A stretch of DNA of 64,000 nt from Paenibacillus sp. BSR1-1 (GTDB lineage: Bacteria; Bacillota; Bacilli; Bacillales; Cytobacillaceae), in assembly GCF_030403775.1 (NCBI RefSeq), contig NZ_JAQMWQ010000002.1, positions 372,001-436,000 of the forward strand, written 5' to 3'. The position numbers and the translations under genes were made by a program. The notes under the pieces are model-generated. The model saw only the letters and a program-made list of their open reading frames with translations, was not told the origin of the DNA and searched no databases. Every line of letters starts with the position of its first letter. Positions within the stretch are counted from its first letter, which is position 1. Below, piece by piece: positions 1 to 9,125 of this stretch.

Positions 1-1
1 T

Positions 2-391
2 ATTAAAAATATGGTAAAGTTAGAGCTGACCATCATTCAGCTTGGAACAACCACTTTACTTCTAATGCCATATGTTTTCTTGACTTCCGGCTTTGGTATC
101 TTTGAAGTATCAAGCTCTTCCATTCCTTTTATTTTAATTTTAGGGATTATCAATACAGGGATCGGTTTTTGGTTATTTTTCTCTGGTATGGAAGGATTAA
201 AGGGACAGAGTATTGCTATGCTAAGTTATGTGGATCCATTTGTAGCTATATTGATATCTGCAATTATCCTGCAAGAACAAATGACTTGTATTCAAATGCT
301 GGGTGGTGTACTCCTGTTGGGGTCTACATTTGTTAGTGAAACCAAATCTATTAGATTATCCAAACATAGCACAAAAATTTTATCGAAATAG
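2..391 (+). CDS. EamA/DMT-family transporter, C-terminal part (cut by window edge)
   Basis: The reading frame is open to the first base, so this is the C-terminal half of a longer gene, and the ATG at 11 is probably internal. The product has about four hydrophobic segments, and the pattern GIINTGIGFWLFFSGME followed by SYVDPFVAILISAIILQEQ is typical of the second EamA domain of drug/metabolite transporters. These inner-membrane proteins export small metabolites or amino acids; the substrate cannot be told. The tail ends in a short polar segment. Family call is fairly safe, substrate unknown. Confidence 0.8.
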   Translation: MKNMVKLELTIIQLGTTTLLLMPYVFLTSGFGIFEVSSSSIPFILILGIINTGIGFWLFFSGMEGLKGQSIAMLSYVDPFVAILISAIILQEQMTCIQMLGGVLLLGSTFVSETKSIRLSKHSTKILSK

Positions 392-617
392 TGATAGTTT
401 AAGACAAAAATAAATAACCACTTAACGAACCAAAGATATTGGAATTGAAAGAGTAGAAGAGAGGTATATCATTGGAAAGATATGAATGATTTATTGCTTA
501 ACTATAAGGTTTAATTTTGAAAAATTACAAAGCCATGAGAGATGGAGCCACGTGATCGTCTTAGGCAACCTCCAAAAACGTGGTGTTATTTATTATTTAA
601 CTTATGTAAAAAAACAT

Positions 618-872
618 CTAATTCATCAGTTGATTGGAATTTATAAGCATACCCATAGCAAATCGGTCCATTACCTGTATGGTCTCTCTTAGTTCTTTAT
701 TCTCTTCAACATTTTTTGGATTTAAAACAATAGTAATCTCTTTATTTGGAAAAAAATAAATTACTTTATCCTTCACAATATTTTTAAATTCAACAGCTTT
801 TGATGTTTCTTTCATCGTTTTGAAATTGTTTAATCCAAAAGTATTTTGTATATTTCCAATATTGATATTCAC
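618..872 (-). CDS. Small hypothetical protein (84 aa)
   Basis: A charged, soluble 84-residue protein of unrecognised family. It begins with an Asn/Gly-rich stretch (MNINIGNIQNTFGLNN) and continues with a regular alternation of charged and hydrophobic residues, including KVIYFFPNKEITIVLNP, that looks like a folded beta-rich domain. The start is unclear: the GTG at 872 sits inside the purine-rich stretch AAGAGGTG, so translation may begin a few codons later at a non-standard codon. It stands alone, transcribed towards the EamA gene. Composition argues for a real gene, but no function is assigned. Confidence 0.5.
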   Translation of the reverse strand: MNINIGNIQNTFGLNNFKTMKETSKAVEFKNIVKDKVIYFFPNKEITIVLNPKNVEENKELRETIQVMDRFAMGMLINSNQLMN

Positions 873-1036
873 CTCTTACTGTAATTATATACCTAATTCT
901 ATTATAAGGTATAAATCCATAAATATCCTAAAAAGATCGCATTCTTTTAATTAGCTCAATAGTTGCATATTATCCTTTATATCCCAATAGTCTTAAATGA
1001 AACTACTGTCTAGGAATATGAAGATGGGGGGATTCA

Positions 1037-1573
1037 ATGGAGAGCCGAAATGAAAAATTAAAAAACGTATCACTTGGAACACGAATCGTTGCTTTTTTAT
1101 GGGACTACGTTATGATCTTGGGTTACCTCTTGCTGCTTTTCGTACTATCTTTTTTTGCGAGACCGCTGCTGATTCCATTGTTCACAGCAAATTCCATGTC
1201 AGCGGAAATCACCGGATTCCTATTGATTACACTGCCTGTTTATCTTTATTTTTCCATAAGTGAAGGCAGGAAATCGCATGCGACATGGGGAAAACGAAAA
1301 ATGGGGATAGTGGTCATGGGTGTAGATGGTCGATCAATCGGTCTGAGACGTTCGCTTGTCCGTTCTGCGATTAAATTTGCCCCTTGGGAGTTGTCGCATT
1401 TTACGATTTGGCACATTGTCATACCTTCTAATTTCCCTGATTATTTGATTAATATATTATTGTTAACGGTATACGGACTTGTATTTATCAATTTGGTAAG
1501 CCCCTTAATGAACAAAAATAAACAGACTGTTTATGACATTCTCGCTCAAACTGTTGTTAGGTACAATGAATAA
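1037..1573 (+). CDS. RDD family membrane protein
   Basis: 178 residues starting at ATG behind the strong site GATGGGGGGA. The N-terminal segment LGTRIVAFLWDYVMILGYLL carries the Arg and Asp of the RDD family inside the first membrane helix. Further helices follow near residues 65-85 and 135-155, with the family's GKRKMGIVV loop between. RDD proteins are polytopic membrane proteins of mostly unknown role; some are linked to sodium or compatible-solute transport. It appears monocistronic. Function within the family is not predictable from this sequence. Confidence 0.85.
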   Translation: MESRNEKLKNVSLGTRIVAFLWDYVMILGYLLLLFVLSFFARPLLIPLFTANSMSAEITGFLLITLPVYLYFSISEGRKSHATWGKRKMGIVVMGVDGRSIGLRRSLVRSAIKFAPWELSHFTIWHIVIPSNFPDYLINILLLTVYGLVFINLVSPLMNKNKQTVYDILAQTVVRYNE

Positions 1574-1646
1574 AGAATCATAGAGTTTTTATTTTAAAAT
1601 TAATAGAGAAGATCTTTTTGAAAAGAAGGATTAAAGGGGATTGTTT

Positions 1647-2099
1647 ATGAACAAAAGTCTTTTTATATTACTATTTCTTTTCGGTCTTACCATAATGGGT
1701 TGTTCAAAAGAGGGAATGTCAGGAGAAAAGCCTCCAGAAGTCTATATAAAAATTGGTAATGTAAAGTATGAAACAAAACTTGGCACTTATTGTTGGAAAG
1801 GTACCTGTGTTGATACGGCGGGACCAGTTGATTTATTAAAGGGGAAAGAACCTATTAAAGTAAATCCTGGTGAGCGAATATCTTTTATAATGGACTATGA
1901 ACCAAAACCAAATGAATTCCACGTTTCACAGATTAGTGAAAGTATTGAAAATGAAGTTTTGGTTAAAGATAATAGTTTTTCCGTTCCTATACAAAAAGGG
2001 GTTTATTATTATTCTTATGGTGTATGGTGGATGGATGAAAAGGAAAAGAACCTTTCTCATGGCGATGCTTTTTATGCATTTGTTTTAGAAGTAAAATAG
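1647..2099 (+). CDS. Putative lipoprotein (150 aa)
   Basis: I start this at ATG 1647, because AAGGGGA at 1634-1640 gives proper spacing there, whereas the TTG at 1641 abuts it. The N-terminus is a lipoprotein signal: MNKSLFILLFLFG followed by the lipobox-like IMGC. The mature part has a Cys pair (YCWKGTC) that may form a disulfide, and a beta-rich, Tyr/Trp-rich C-terminus. It should be anchored on the outer face of the membrane. No family recognised. The mature half resembles small extracytoplasmic beta-sandwich lipoproteins of bacilli, but that is only an impression. Confidence 0.75.
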   Translation: MNKSLFILLFLFGLTIMGCSKEGMSGEKPPEVYIKIGNVKYETKLGTYCWKGTCVDTAGPVDLLKGKEPIKVNPGERISFIMDYEPKPNEFHVSQISESIENEVLVKDNSFSVPIQKGVYYYSYGVWWMDEKEKNLSHGDAFYAFVLEVK

Positions 2100-2320
2100 T
2101 TCTTATTAAACTACCGTGTGGGTCTGACAAGAAGTTGTAAGTATTCGGCTTCTTTTTCTTATTGAACAAATGGGGGAAGGATATTGAAAACTTGATTTCG
2201 AAATGCTGATGAAAGTGTTATGATAAATTCAACTTTTAACAATTCTGTGGGTTGTTTTGCTTGCATCCAGATTGTTATCAGACTACTATACATAGCAAAT
2301 CTTAAAGGAGGCAAAAATAT

Positions 2321-2704
2321 ATGAAAATCATTGTTACCAGTTTATTTGTACAAGATCAAGACAAAGCATTAAAGTTTTATTCGGAAAACCTTGGCTTTGT
2401 AAAAAAGCATGACATTCCCTTAGGCGAATTTAGGTGGATATCGCTTGTTTCTCCGGAGGACCAAGAAGGTACCGAGCTTTTGCTCGAACCGAATAACCAT
2501 CCAGCCGCCAAAGAATATCAAAACAAAATATTTGCCGACGGCATCCCTGCAACAATGTTTGGCGTTGCAGATATTCGTAAAGAGTACGAACGCCTATTGG
2601 AAAAAGGCGTGAAGTTTACAATGGAGCCGACAAAAATGGGCGAAATCACAATAGCGGTTTTCGATGATACATGCGGCAACCTTATTCAGATTATGCAGAA
2701 GTAA
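2321..2704 (+). CDS. VOC-superfamily (glyoxalase/bleomycin-resistance-like) protein
   Basis: 127 residues from ATG behind AAAGGAGG. It opens with the typical VOC strand-helix pattern MKIIVTSLFVQDQDKALKFY and contains two beta-alpha-beta-beta-beta modules, ending in DTCGNLIQIMQK, where the late Asn/Gln region matches the family's D.dGN.iel signature. VOC proteins use metal-centred chemistry on small molecules or bind drugs; most close bacterial relatives are uncharacterised. No operon partner is visible, and a strong hairpin follows at 2769-2795. Confidence 0.85.
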   Translation: MKIIVTSLFVQDQDKALKFYSENLGFVKKHDIPLGEFRWISLVSPEDQEGTELLLEPNNHPAAKEYQNKIFADGIPATMFGVADIRKEYERLLEKGVKFTMEPTKMGEITIAVFDDTCGNLIQIMQK

Positions 2705-2768
2705 CGTTTTGACGAAAAAGTTATCCCATAAAGTGTTTTTATCAGCATGAAAAAAACAACTTTATGTT

Positions 2769-2795
2769 AACCCTGTCCTATATTAGGACAGGGTT
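2769..2795 (+). terminator. Perfect hairpin after VOC gene
   Basis: Twelve-base perfect arms (AACCCTGTCCTA and its complement) with a 3-nt loop, 65 nt after the VOC stop. The trailing sequence is A/T-rich but lacks a clean U-run, so termination may be inefficient. Confidence 0.6.
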
Positions 2796-2833
2796 ATACA
2801 ATTTTAAGGGTAAACGTTAGAGGAAGTGATACT

Positions 2834-3268
2834 TTGGTCGTTTATTATTTAATACTCATACTTGGATCCTTATTTGTAATAGGTGCAGTAATTGCTTTAA
2901 TTGTGATGTATGGGACTAAAGACTTTCGATTATTAAATGTAGGTAAATGTCTTGGAATTTTATGTTTTGGTGTTTTACTTTTAGCGATTACTCTCCCAAG
3001 CCTAAAATATGTCGTCCTAAAGAAATATGATGTCATCAGTGGGACATGTGTGATCGAAATAGATTCATCAGGCCGTTCTCCTGAAGCGGACTTTAAAATG
3101 CTCAATACAGATGAAATATATTCCTTCAGAGATATTCCTGCACTTGATGCATATGGAAAGTCCATCCCTTATTTTTGTGAAGTGACAGTTACAAAAGACC
3201 ATATGTTTGAAATTAGTTATAAAATATTTGATGTCAAAACACGAAAGTTAATACGAACTAGTAAATAA
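2834..3268 (+). CDS. Small membrane protein of unknown function
   Basis: 144 residues from TTG 2834 with GAGGAAGTG seven bases upstream. Two N-terminal membrane helices (YLILILGSLFVIGAVIALIV and, after a short basic loop, CLGILCFGVLLLAITLP) are followed by a soluble domain of about 85 residues, ending ISYKIFDVKTRKLIRTSK. The soluble part has a CVIEIDS strand and looks like a small beta domain facing one side of the membrane. No family recognised. The TTG start and good ribosome binding site support a real gene. Confidence 0.65.
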   Translation: MVVYYLILILGSLFVIGAVIALIVMYGTKDFRLLNVGKCLGILCFGVLLLAITLPSLKYVVLKKYDVISGTCVIEIDSSGRSPEADFKMLNTDEIYSFRDIPALDAYGKSIPYFCEVTVTKDHMFEISYKIFDVKTRKLIRTSK

Positions 3269-3348
3269 GATATGACCGAACCCGTTAAATTGCTTTTTTA
3301 TTTTCCGCCAAATGTTTGTGCTAGATGCTTGCTTTCTTCTCTTCGGAG

Positions 3349-3795
3349 CTATCTAGTAATGAAACGTTCTTTTCCGGTATTAAACAAATAGAGCTCTTCC
3401 TCTGTTTCGGGATATACAGCAGGCACTGGGGTCGGCTGCCCCTTTTCATCTAACGATACAAAGGTTAAAAACGAAGTCGCCGCAACCCGGCTTTCCCTAG
3501 TAAAGTAGTTGTCTGCTGTTATCTTTACAAACACTTCCATCGAGGTGTTCCCGGTCCATGTGACAAACGCTTCTAATGTGACTGCATCTTGAAGGGTGAT
3601 CGGGTGCAAGAAATCGACCGAATCGGTACTTGCGGTCACAACGGGTTTTCCGCAGTGTTTGACAGCGGCAATACCAGCAACGCGGTCAATTCGGCTCATC
3701 AGGGCGCCACCGAAGAGAGTCTGGTGTGGGTTTGTGTCGTTTGGCAGGACTCCGTCGGTTTGAATAGTTCTAGATTCATTGCATGATTTTTTCAT
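3349..3795 (-). CDS. Acyl-CoA thioesterase, hotdog fold (YkhA/BACH-like)
   Basis: 148 residues. The motif LPNDTNPHQTLFGGALMSRID carries the Asn/Gly pattern of the cytosolic acyl-CoA hydrolase family (hotdog fold), with the later strand VTASTDSVDFLHPI and the SFLTFVSLDE segment also typical. These enzymes hydrolyse acyl-CoA to free acid and CoA in the cytoplasm. One deviation: family members usually read ..NxxGTLFGG.., here a Gln replaces the Gly before TLFGG. The gene is transcribed convergently with the membrane-protein gene and divergently from the next. The start ATG has an AAAAGGA site somewhat far upstream. Confidence 0.85.
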   Translation of the reverse strand: MKKSCNESRTIQTDGVLPNDTNPHQTLFGGALMSRIDRVAGIAAVKHCGKPVVTASTDSVDFLHPITLQDAVTLEAFVTWTGNTSMEVFVKITADNYFTRESRVAATSFLTFVSLDEKGQPTPVPAVYPETEEELYLFNTGKERFITR

Positions 3796-3949
3796 AAATA
3801 TAAGGTCCTTTTCTCACTGATTGTGGTTTTTTCCTATTATACCATAGAATGTTAGAGGGCGATTCTCGTGGTTAAATGGACAATGGAATGCTACTCAAAA
3901 TCCCACATATAAATCTAAGTGTATACTAATTTGATAGGTGGGGATGTAG

Positions 3950-4882
3950 TTGGGCACCAATGATTTCAATAAAGAACTCCATCATTATTACACAAAAATA
4001 CGTGAAGCGAATCATCCTTTTTATTGGTATTGTTTGGCAAATACGCAGTTAAGAGCCGGATTATTAAATGAAGCACTGCAAACGATTGATATTGCTTTGT
4101 CCTTTCCAAATCCGTATCCTTCAAGACACAAACTTCTAGAAATACGGGCTGGTCTGCAATCTGCTGATCTAAGAAAAATGCGCACCAGCAGTCCCGAAGT
4201 CTTAACGGTAAAGAGGGGCGATATCGATGGAGACGGGATAAAGGATAATGTTTTTCTAACTGCGAAAAAAACCCCTGATAGTCCATTTTGGAAAGATATC
4301 AAGTTGGTGGTCCAAAATGGCAGAACCCATAAATATGAATACACCACTTTTAAGAATAACTCTGGATACAATCCTACTCTTTTTCTTGGTGATTTTACAG
4401 GTAAAAATGGCGATGATATTTTAGTAGTCATTGATACCGGAGGAAGCGGCGGTGCTATTTACGCGTATATTTTTTCCTCTATTAACGGTCAAATAAAGCA
4501 GATCTTTGATTCGGATACATTCAATGAATCCTATAAGTATGATGTGACTTATGAAAATCAATACAAAGCAAAGGTGACCAGTTATTATCTCAAACAAAAG
4601 TATATTCTTGACCTTACTTACAAGGGGAAGGAATACCTATCGGAAATTTATAATCCACAAGGTATTTTGAAGGCCCCCATTAATGGCTGGGTTAATCCTT
4701 TGTCAGGTTTATATCCCGTTGATATAAACCGGGATGGAATTTATGAGCTGGCAGCGCATCAAAGGATAGCTGGCAGGTACAATGCTGATAGTCTGGGAGA
4801 TGTGCAAACCGTGTTGAAATGGAACGGGCAGGTGTTTGCTCCTGAAAGGCAGACTGTGGCAACGTTTGGCGGGGAGTTATAA
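3950..4882 (+). CDS. FG-GAP/VCBS-like repeat protein with N-terminal helical domain
   Basis: 310 residues from TTG 3950, chosen because GGTGGGGA lies seven bases upstream. Residues 1-75 are helical and TPR-like (HHYYTKIREANHPFYWYCLA). From residue 85 there are FG-GAP-like blades: the calcium-loop type motif DIDGDGIKD, a second GDFTGKNGDDILVV, and a last DINRDGIYELAAHQR. No signal peptide is visible, so a cytoplasmic or spore-compartment location is likely. Comparable proteins in bacilli are uncharacterised. A perfect hairpin terminator follows. Function not assigned. Confidence 0.75.
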   Translation: MGTNDFNKELHHYYTKIREANHPFYWYCLANTQLRAGLLNEALQTIDIALSFPNPYPSRHKLLEIRAGLQSADLRKMRTSSPEVLTVKRGDIDGDGIKDNVFLTAKKTPDSPFWKDIKLVVQNGRTHKYEYTTFKNNSGYNPTLFLGDFTGKNGDDILVVIDTGGSGGAIYAYIFSSINGQIKQIFDSDTFNESYKYDVTYENQYKAKVTSYYLKQKYILDLTYKGKEYLSEIYNPQGILKAPINGWVNPLSGLYPVDINRDGIYELAAHQRIAGRYNADSLGDVQTVLKWNGQVFAPERQTVATFGGEL

Positions 4883-4919
4883 CCAAAATAGGACATCCAA
4901 ATGAGATGTCCTATTTTGG
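4883..4919. terminator. Bidirectional hairpin between convergent genes
   Basis: Fifteen-base perfect arms (CCAAAATAGGACATC and complement) around a 7-nt loop. It lies between the FG-GAP gene and the response regulator gene, whose 3' ends face each other; the A/T-rich flanks fit use in both directions. Confidence 0.75.
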
Positions 4920-4949
4920 TGAATATTTTCTAAATGTATTTCATGGGAT

Positions 4950-5684
4950 TCAAAATTGTTTTCTATATTCCTTTGGGGTTAATCCATATTGTTTTTGAAA
5001 CATTTTTGTAAAGTATTTGGGGTCATTGTAGCCGACTTGCTGACTTATTTCGTAATATTTAAGGTTTGGTTTTTTAAGCAATTGGCATGCTCTTTCCATT
5101 CGTACACGAGTTAAAAATTGAATGAAGGATTCGCTGGTAATGGATTTAAAAATTTGTCCAAAATAATGTTCGGTTAAGTGAACACGCTTAGATACATCTT
5201 TTAAGGTTATGGGATTCATATAATTAGCATGGATGTAAGATTTTGCGCTTAACACGAGTCTTTCATGATAGGAAGCAGATTTATCGTAACTCATAGATTT
5301 AGCCTTTGGAATGACGGATTCCTTTTGAATTCTATCAATCAATTCAAATAGCTCATTTGTATCGATAGGTTTTAAGATATAACCTTTTGCATTATATTTT
5401 AGCGCACTATGGGCATAGGTAAACTCTTCATAACCACTCATTACAATTACATGGGTACCTGGGGAATGTTCATAAATATGTTTGGTTAATTCAATGCCAT
5501 CCATATTCGGCATACGAATATCAGTAAGGATGAAGTCTATTTTTTCGTTTTCCATCCAATGTAAAGCTTCTTTTCCACTCTCAGCAGTTCCTACCACATC
5601 AATATTCCTCTCTTGCCATTCATCCATTGACATCAGACTGCTCGAAATTAGCCAATCATCATCCACAATCAACATTTTTTTCAT
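4950..5684 (-). CDS. AraC-type response regulator (YesN-like)
   Basis: I place the start at ATG 5684 (MKKMLIVDDD), ten bases after GAGGTG; GTG 5693 is less likely. Residues 1-115 form a receiver domain with the acidic pair DDD, phospho-acceptor Asp in FILTDIRMPNMDG, and Lys in KPID. The C-terminal 100 residues carry two AraC helix-turn-helix motifs (ITLKDVSKRVHLTEHYFGQ and YEISQQVGYNDPKYFTKMF). It is the partner of the overlapping kinase gene and should activate the divergent ABC/catabolic operon when phosphorylated. The order and sizes match YesMN systems; the inducer is unknown. Confidence 0.92.
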   Translation of the reverse strand: MKKMLIVDDDWLISSSLMSMDEWQERNIDVVGTAESGKEALHWMENEKIDFILTDIRMPNMDGIELTKHIYEHSPGTHVIVMSGYEEFTYAHSALKYNAKGYILKPIDTNELFELIDRIQKESVIPKAKSMSYDKSASYHERLVLSAKSYIHANYMNPITLKDVSKRVHLTEHYFGQIFKSITSESFIQFLTRVRMERACQLLKKPNLKYYEISQQVGYNDPKYFTKMFQKQYGLTPKEYRKQF

Positions 5685-7437
5685 TGAAATCACACACCTC
5701 GATTGGAAATTTAATGGTGACTGTCGTGCCCTTGTTGACTTTACTATCTATACTGATTCCAAAATTTTCTCCGTAATGTGAACGAATCCTTGTTTGCACA
5801 TTGTATAGTCCTATTTTCTTTTTATACTTCGATAGCTCCTCTGAGTTATTTTTCAGACGCTCACGAATTTGTTCCAGCTGTTCTGGATGTATTCCCTTTC
5901 CATTATCAGCAATGGTGAAAATGATCATTTCATCTAAAAACTTCCCCTCAATTTTTATCCTGCCAAAAGTCCGTAAAGGGTCGATTCCATGAATAATGGC
6001 ATTTTCCACAATTGGCTGGAGGATTAATTTTGTTGTGAGACAATTTTTAATACCATCTTCAAGAGTGATGGTATAGTCAAGAGGATCCCTCATCCTGACT
6101 TTTTGTATTTCAAGATAACTTTCTATGTACATAATCTCTTGGTGAATAGGGATTTTTTCCTCAAAAGAACTTATGCTTAATCGTAATAATCGTCCTAATA
6201 ATACGATTAAGTGGCTGATTTCATGCTCCTTTTTAATCCGCGCCAATGAGTTAATGGATTCAAGCGTATTGTATAGGAAATGAGGATTAATTTGGAGCTG
6301 GAGTGCCGTGATTTCCGCTGCTTTTTTTAATTTCTCTTCTTTTGATACAGATTGGATCAGCTTTTTGATCTGGACGATCATTTCATTAAATCCTCTTCCA
6401 AGTTCTCCTATTTCATCCTTTGATTTAACATGAAAGGTTTGGTCGAGGTCACCACTTTTTACATTCTTCATCGCTTGCTGCAATCTCCTAATTGGTTGGG
6501 ATATTCTGTGAGAGATAAACATAGCTGCTAATATACAAATGATGACACTGGTAATAGTGATGATCCAAGCAATGAATTTAACTTCATTGACGGGCTTATA
6601 AAATTCACCTACTTCAAAATATTCTGACACATACCATTTAGTGGTAGGGTTGAATTGCTTGAAAATGAGGTAGTTTTTATCATGTGCTTTTTGTAGGACG
6701 AACCCGGATTTTTGTTTTTGAATGGAATCAAACGATATATGCGTTGATGCTTTTGGTGATAGTACGAAACCATGACGGTCATAAATAAATGTTCCTGAAG
6801 AGATAGCGGTATCCAACTCACTATTTAATATGTTTTGAAGCAATTCTGGTTTAAAATCGATCACAATATAACCAAAGCTTCTAAGTTTTTTATCCCAAAC
6901 TTTTTGTACATAGGAGTAGACCTTTTGATTCTTATCTAGGTTTGAATACTCTCGAGTATGGAGATTGGTAATAAGCGGGTTTAAGTTATTTTTTTCAATC
7001 TCTTTCAACCATGGCAGTGTATTAAAATGATCCTTTGTAAACTTCATATTGAGAGAATACCCATAATTATACACAAACCCATTATTACTAATAATAGTAA
7101 TTCCGACTGTTTCCGGGCGGATTGTTTGAATGCTTTCCATTAAGTTATCAAGTTTTAGATAGTAATCAGGGTGCATGGTGGGATCATTGTTTGCTAAAAA
7201 TTGCGAGAAAACATTACTACTTCTCATTCCAGATTGCATTCTTTCTAAATCGAACAAAAATGTGTTAAGAGACTTCATTTTCTGACTTAATATGTAATTT
7301 GCATGGTACTCTAATTTTTCATAGAGATTACGCGAATATTTATCATAGGTAATCCATCCCACAAATGATAGGGGTATCACTGAAATAAGTACAAATGATA
7401 AAAGGAGTTTGAAGAAGATTGAGTTTGCAAATTGCAT
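5659..7437 (-). CDS. Sensor histidine kinase (YesM-like)
   Basis: 592 residues. An N-terminal membrane helix (FKLLLSFVLISVIPLSFVGW), a large extracellular Cache-like sensing region, a second helix near residue 290 (IAWIITITSVIICILAAMF), a HAMP linker, then the His_kinase motif INPHFLYNTLESI with phospho-His, and an HATPase domain with N-box ENAIIHG and G-box DNGKGI. It autophosphorylates in response to an extracellular ligand, probably a carbohydrate, and passes phosphate to the AraC-type regulator, with which it overlaps by 26 bases. It is divergent from the solute-binding protein gene, the standard layout of sugar-responsive YesMN pairs. Confidence 0.93.
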   Translation of the reverse strand: MQFANSIFFKLLLSFVLISVIPLSFVGWITYDKYSRNLYEKLEYHANYILSQKMKSLNTFLFDLERMQSGMRSSNVFSQFLANNDPTMHPDYYLKLDNLMESIQTIRPETVGITIISNNGFVYNYGYSLNMKFTKDHFNTLPWLKEIEKNNLNPLITNLHTREYSNLDKNQKVYSYVQKVWDKKLRSFGYIVIDFKPELLQNILNSELDTAISSGTFIYDRHGFVLSPKASTHISFDSIQKQKSGFVLQKAHDKNYLIFKQFNPTTKWYVSEYFEVGEFYKPVNEVKFIAWIITITSVIICILAAMFISHRISQPIRRLQQAMKNVKSGDLDQTFHVKSKDEIGELGRGFNEMIVQIKKLIQSVSKEEKLKKAAEITALQLQINPHFLYNTLESINSLARIKKEHEISHLIVLLGRLLRLSISSFEEKIPIHQEIMYIESYLEIQKVRMRDPLDYTITLEDGIKNCLTTKLILQPIVENAIIHGIDPLRTFGRIKIEGKFLDEMIIFTIADNGKGIHPEQLEQIRERLKNNSEELSKYKKKIGLYNVQTRIRSHYGENFGISIDSKVNKGTTVTIKFPIEVCDFNEKNVDCG

Positions 7438-7508
7438 TTTTGAAAGAACCCCCTTGTTTTATATCTAGATCATGCTTTTCAAGTTACCCACGAAATGTCT
7501 CCTTTTTT

Positions 7509-7526
7509 CAACGGTTTATCCCGTTG
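7509..7526. promoter_or_regulatory. Inverted repeat in the divergent control region
   Basis: CAACGG-N6-CCGTTG lies in the 238-base region between the kinase gene and the binding-protein gene. It could be an operator or a short leader hairpin. The rest of the region is very A/T-rich, and a ribosome-binding-site-like GAAGGGAGGA near 7590 has no start codon behind it. Confidence 0.35.
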
Positions 7527-7675
7527 TTATATTATATTTAAAATTTATAATTATCAGTAAGTTGTAAATTTAATATTTTAAGAATAATCGAAGGGAGGAT
7601 AAAAAGTAAATTATTTTTTAAGATACCTAGTCGTTTCCTACTAAAAATACCATTGTTAAAGAATCAGGGAGGGGC

Positions 7676-9046
7676 ATGAAAATGAGAGATTATCGTCGTT
7701 TATTTTCTTTAGCACTAACAATCGTGATGCTTTTAAGTTTGATGGTGGGTTGTCAGTCCCCAACAGCTAGTTCTAATGATAAGGAAACTAGTAAAAATAA
7801 TGGAAGCAAGAGTGAGAGTGCAACAGGTGATCATGGTAAAACACTGAACCTATATATCCCTAATTATTACAACGATGTAGAAAAACAACAATGGGCCAAG
7901 GTAGTGGAGAAATTTAAAGAACTGAATCCTGGCGTAAATGTAAATGTAGCTAATGGAGATGTTCAGGTAGAATCGGGCAAGCTGCCAACCCTCTTACAAT
8001 CAGGAGTTGAGCCGCCAGATGCGATTCTCATGAATGCCGGCCCTGGAAGAGTTTCAGTATTATCTAATGTGAATTTAATTCAACCATTAAATAAATTGTA
8101 TGAAAAAAACAATTGGAAGGATCAGTTGCGTCCATTTGCTTATGATCTTATCTCAGGAGAGAAAAATATCTATGAATTGCCTCATATGGTAGATGCAATT
8201 GGATTTTTCTATAATAAAGATGTTTTTGAACAGCATGGCATCAAGGTTCCAACTACAAAAGACGAATTTTTGAAAGCGCTTCAAACGTTGAAGGATAAGG
8301 GAGTCGCACCAATAACTGTGGGTGCCCGCAATGGATATGCGATTGGTTGGCTATTTGGGGTTATGTTAGAGTCTGCTGCAGGAACTGAAAAAGTAGAAGA
8401 ACTTCTGTATGGGAATGGTAAATGGAATGATCCAGAGATTGTGAAAGTAGCGGAAATGATGGCTGATTGGGTGAAAAAAGGATATATCACCAAAGAGTCC
8501 GTAACGCAAACACAGGCAGATTCAAAGTTTAGATTTTTAAGTAAAAAAGCGGCAATGGAGGCTGAGGGAACCTATTTAATTACTGACCTTGTGGATCAAA
8601 AATTACAATCCAGCGTGAATTCGGTCATGATGCCTTCCTTCATAGAAGGCAAAACCGCCAAACCAGTTGGAGGCATCGGGTTAACTTGGGTTATTCCAAC
8701 CAAAGCAAAAGATGTCGATCTAGCTGAAAAATGGTTTAATTTTATCGTTTCTAAAGACTATAGCCAAATTGTTTTAAACTTACCTGATTACAATTTTGTT
8801 CCTGCATCAAAAGCTTCGATTGGCATTGAGCCAGCAGGTGAAGTGTTAAAAACATCTATGAAAAATATTGAGAATGGTTCAGGCTACAATCCTAGTGTCT
8901 TTATGGGAGTAGAAGCAAAGGAAGCGTACTATCAAAATTTACAAGGTTTGGTGGGCGGATTAACGAAACCAAAAGAAGCGATGGATAATATTGAAGCGGC
9001 TGCTGAGAAAGACCGCGCGGAAGGATTTAAGTTAAATAAGAAATAA
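7676..9046 (+). CDS. Extracellular solute-binding lipoprotein of a carbohydrate ABC importer
   Basis: 456 residues from ATG 7676 (a second ATG at 7682 is equally well placed behind AGGGAGGGG). The lipoprotein signal ends at LMVGC, followed by a Ser/Asn/Lys linker. The mature part is a family 1 binding protein (MalE/UgpB-like): KTLNLYIPNYYND near the start, and ELPHMVDAIGFFYNKDVFEQHGIKVP matching the family's typical hinge-region pattern. It captures a sugar or related compound outside the cell and hands it to the two permeases that follow. The hairpin after the gene may favour its higher expression. The substrate cannot be deduced. Confidence 0.92.
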   Translation: MKMRDYRRLFSLALTIVMLLSLMVGCQSPTASSNDKETSKNNGSKSESATGDHGKTLNLYIPNYYNDVEKQQWAKVVEKFKELNPGVNVNVANGDVQVESGKLPTLLQSGVEPPDAILMNAGPGRVSVLSNVNLIQPLNKLYEKNNWKDQLRPFAYDLISGEKNIYELPHMVDAIGFFYNKDVFEQHGIKVPTTKDEFLKALQTLKDKGVAPITVGARNGYAIGWLFGVMLESAAGTEKVEELLYGNGKWNDPEIVKVAEMMADWVKKGYITKESVTQTQADSKFRFLSKKAAMEAEGTYLITDLVDQKLQSSVNSVMMPSFIEGKTAKPVGGIGLTWVIPTKAKDVDLAEKWFNFIVSKDYSQIVLNLPDYNFVPASKASIGIEPAGEVLKTSMKNIENGSGYNPSVFMGVEAKEAYYQNLQGLVGGLTKPKEAMDNIEAAAEKDRAEGFKLNKK

Positions 9047-9059
9047 GGAATTATAAATT

Positions 9060-9102
9060 AGAGGCTTAGATTGGGATTGAGACTTGAATAGTTTAAGCCT
9101 CT
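9060..9102 (+). promoter_or_regulatory. Intercistronic hairpin between binding protein and permease
   Basis: AGAGGCTTA and TAAGCCTCT form nine-base arms around a 25-nt loop. There is no U-run. Hairpins at this position in binding-protein operons often protect the upstream message or partly attenuate the downstream genes. Confidence 0.5.
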
Positions 9103-9125
9103 TATAGTAAAGGAGGGGAAACGCA

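Noticed and set aside
486..692. Plus-strand frame of 68 codons
   Set aside because: No ribosome binding site and it overlaps the better minus-strand gene; composition not protein-like.
7580..7675. Ribosome-site-like GAAGGGAGGA before the binding-protein gene
   Set aside because: No start codon follows at usable distance; the true site is AGGGAGGGG at 7666-7674.
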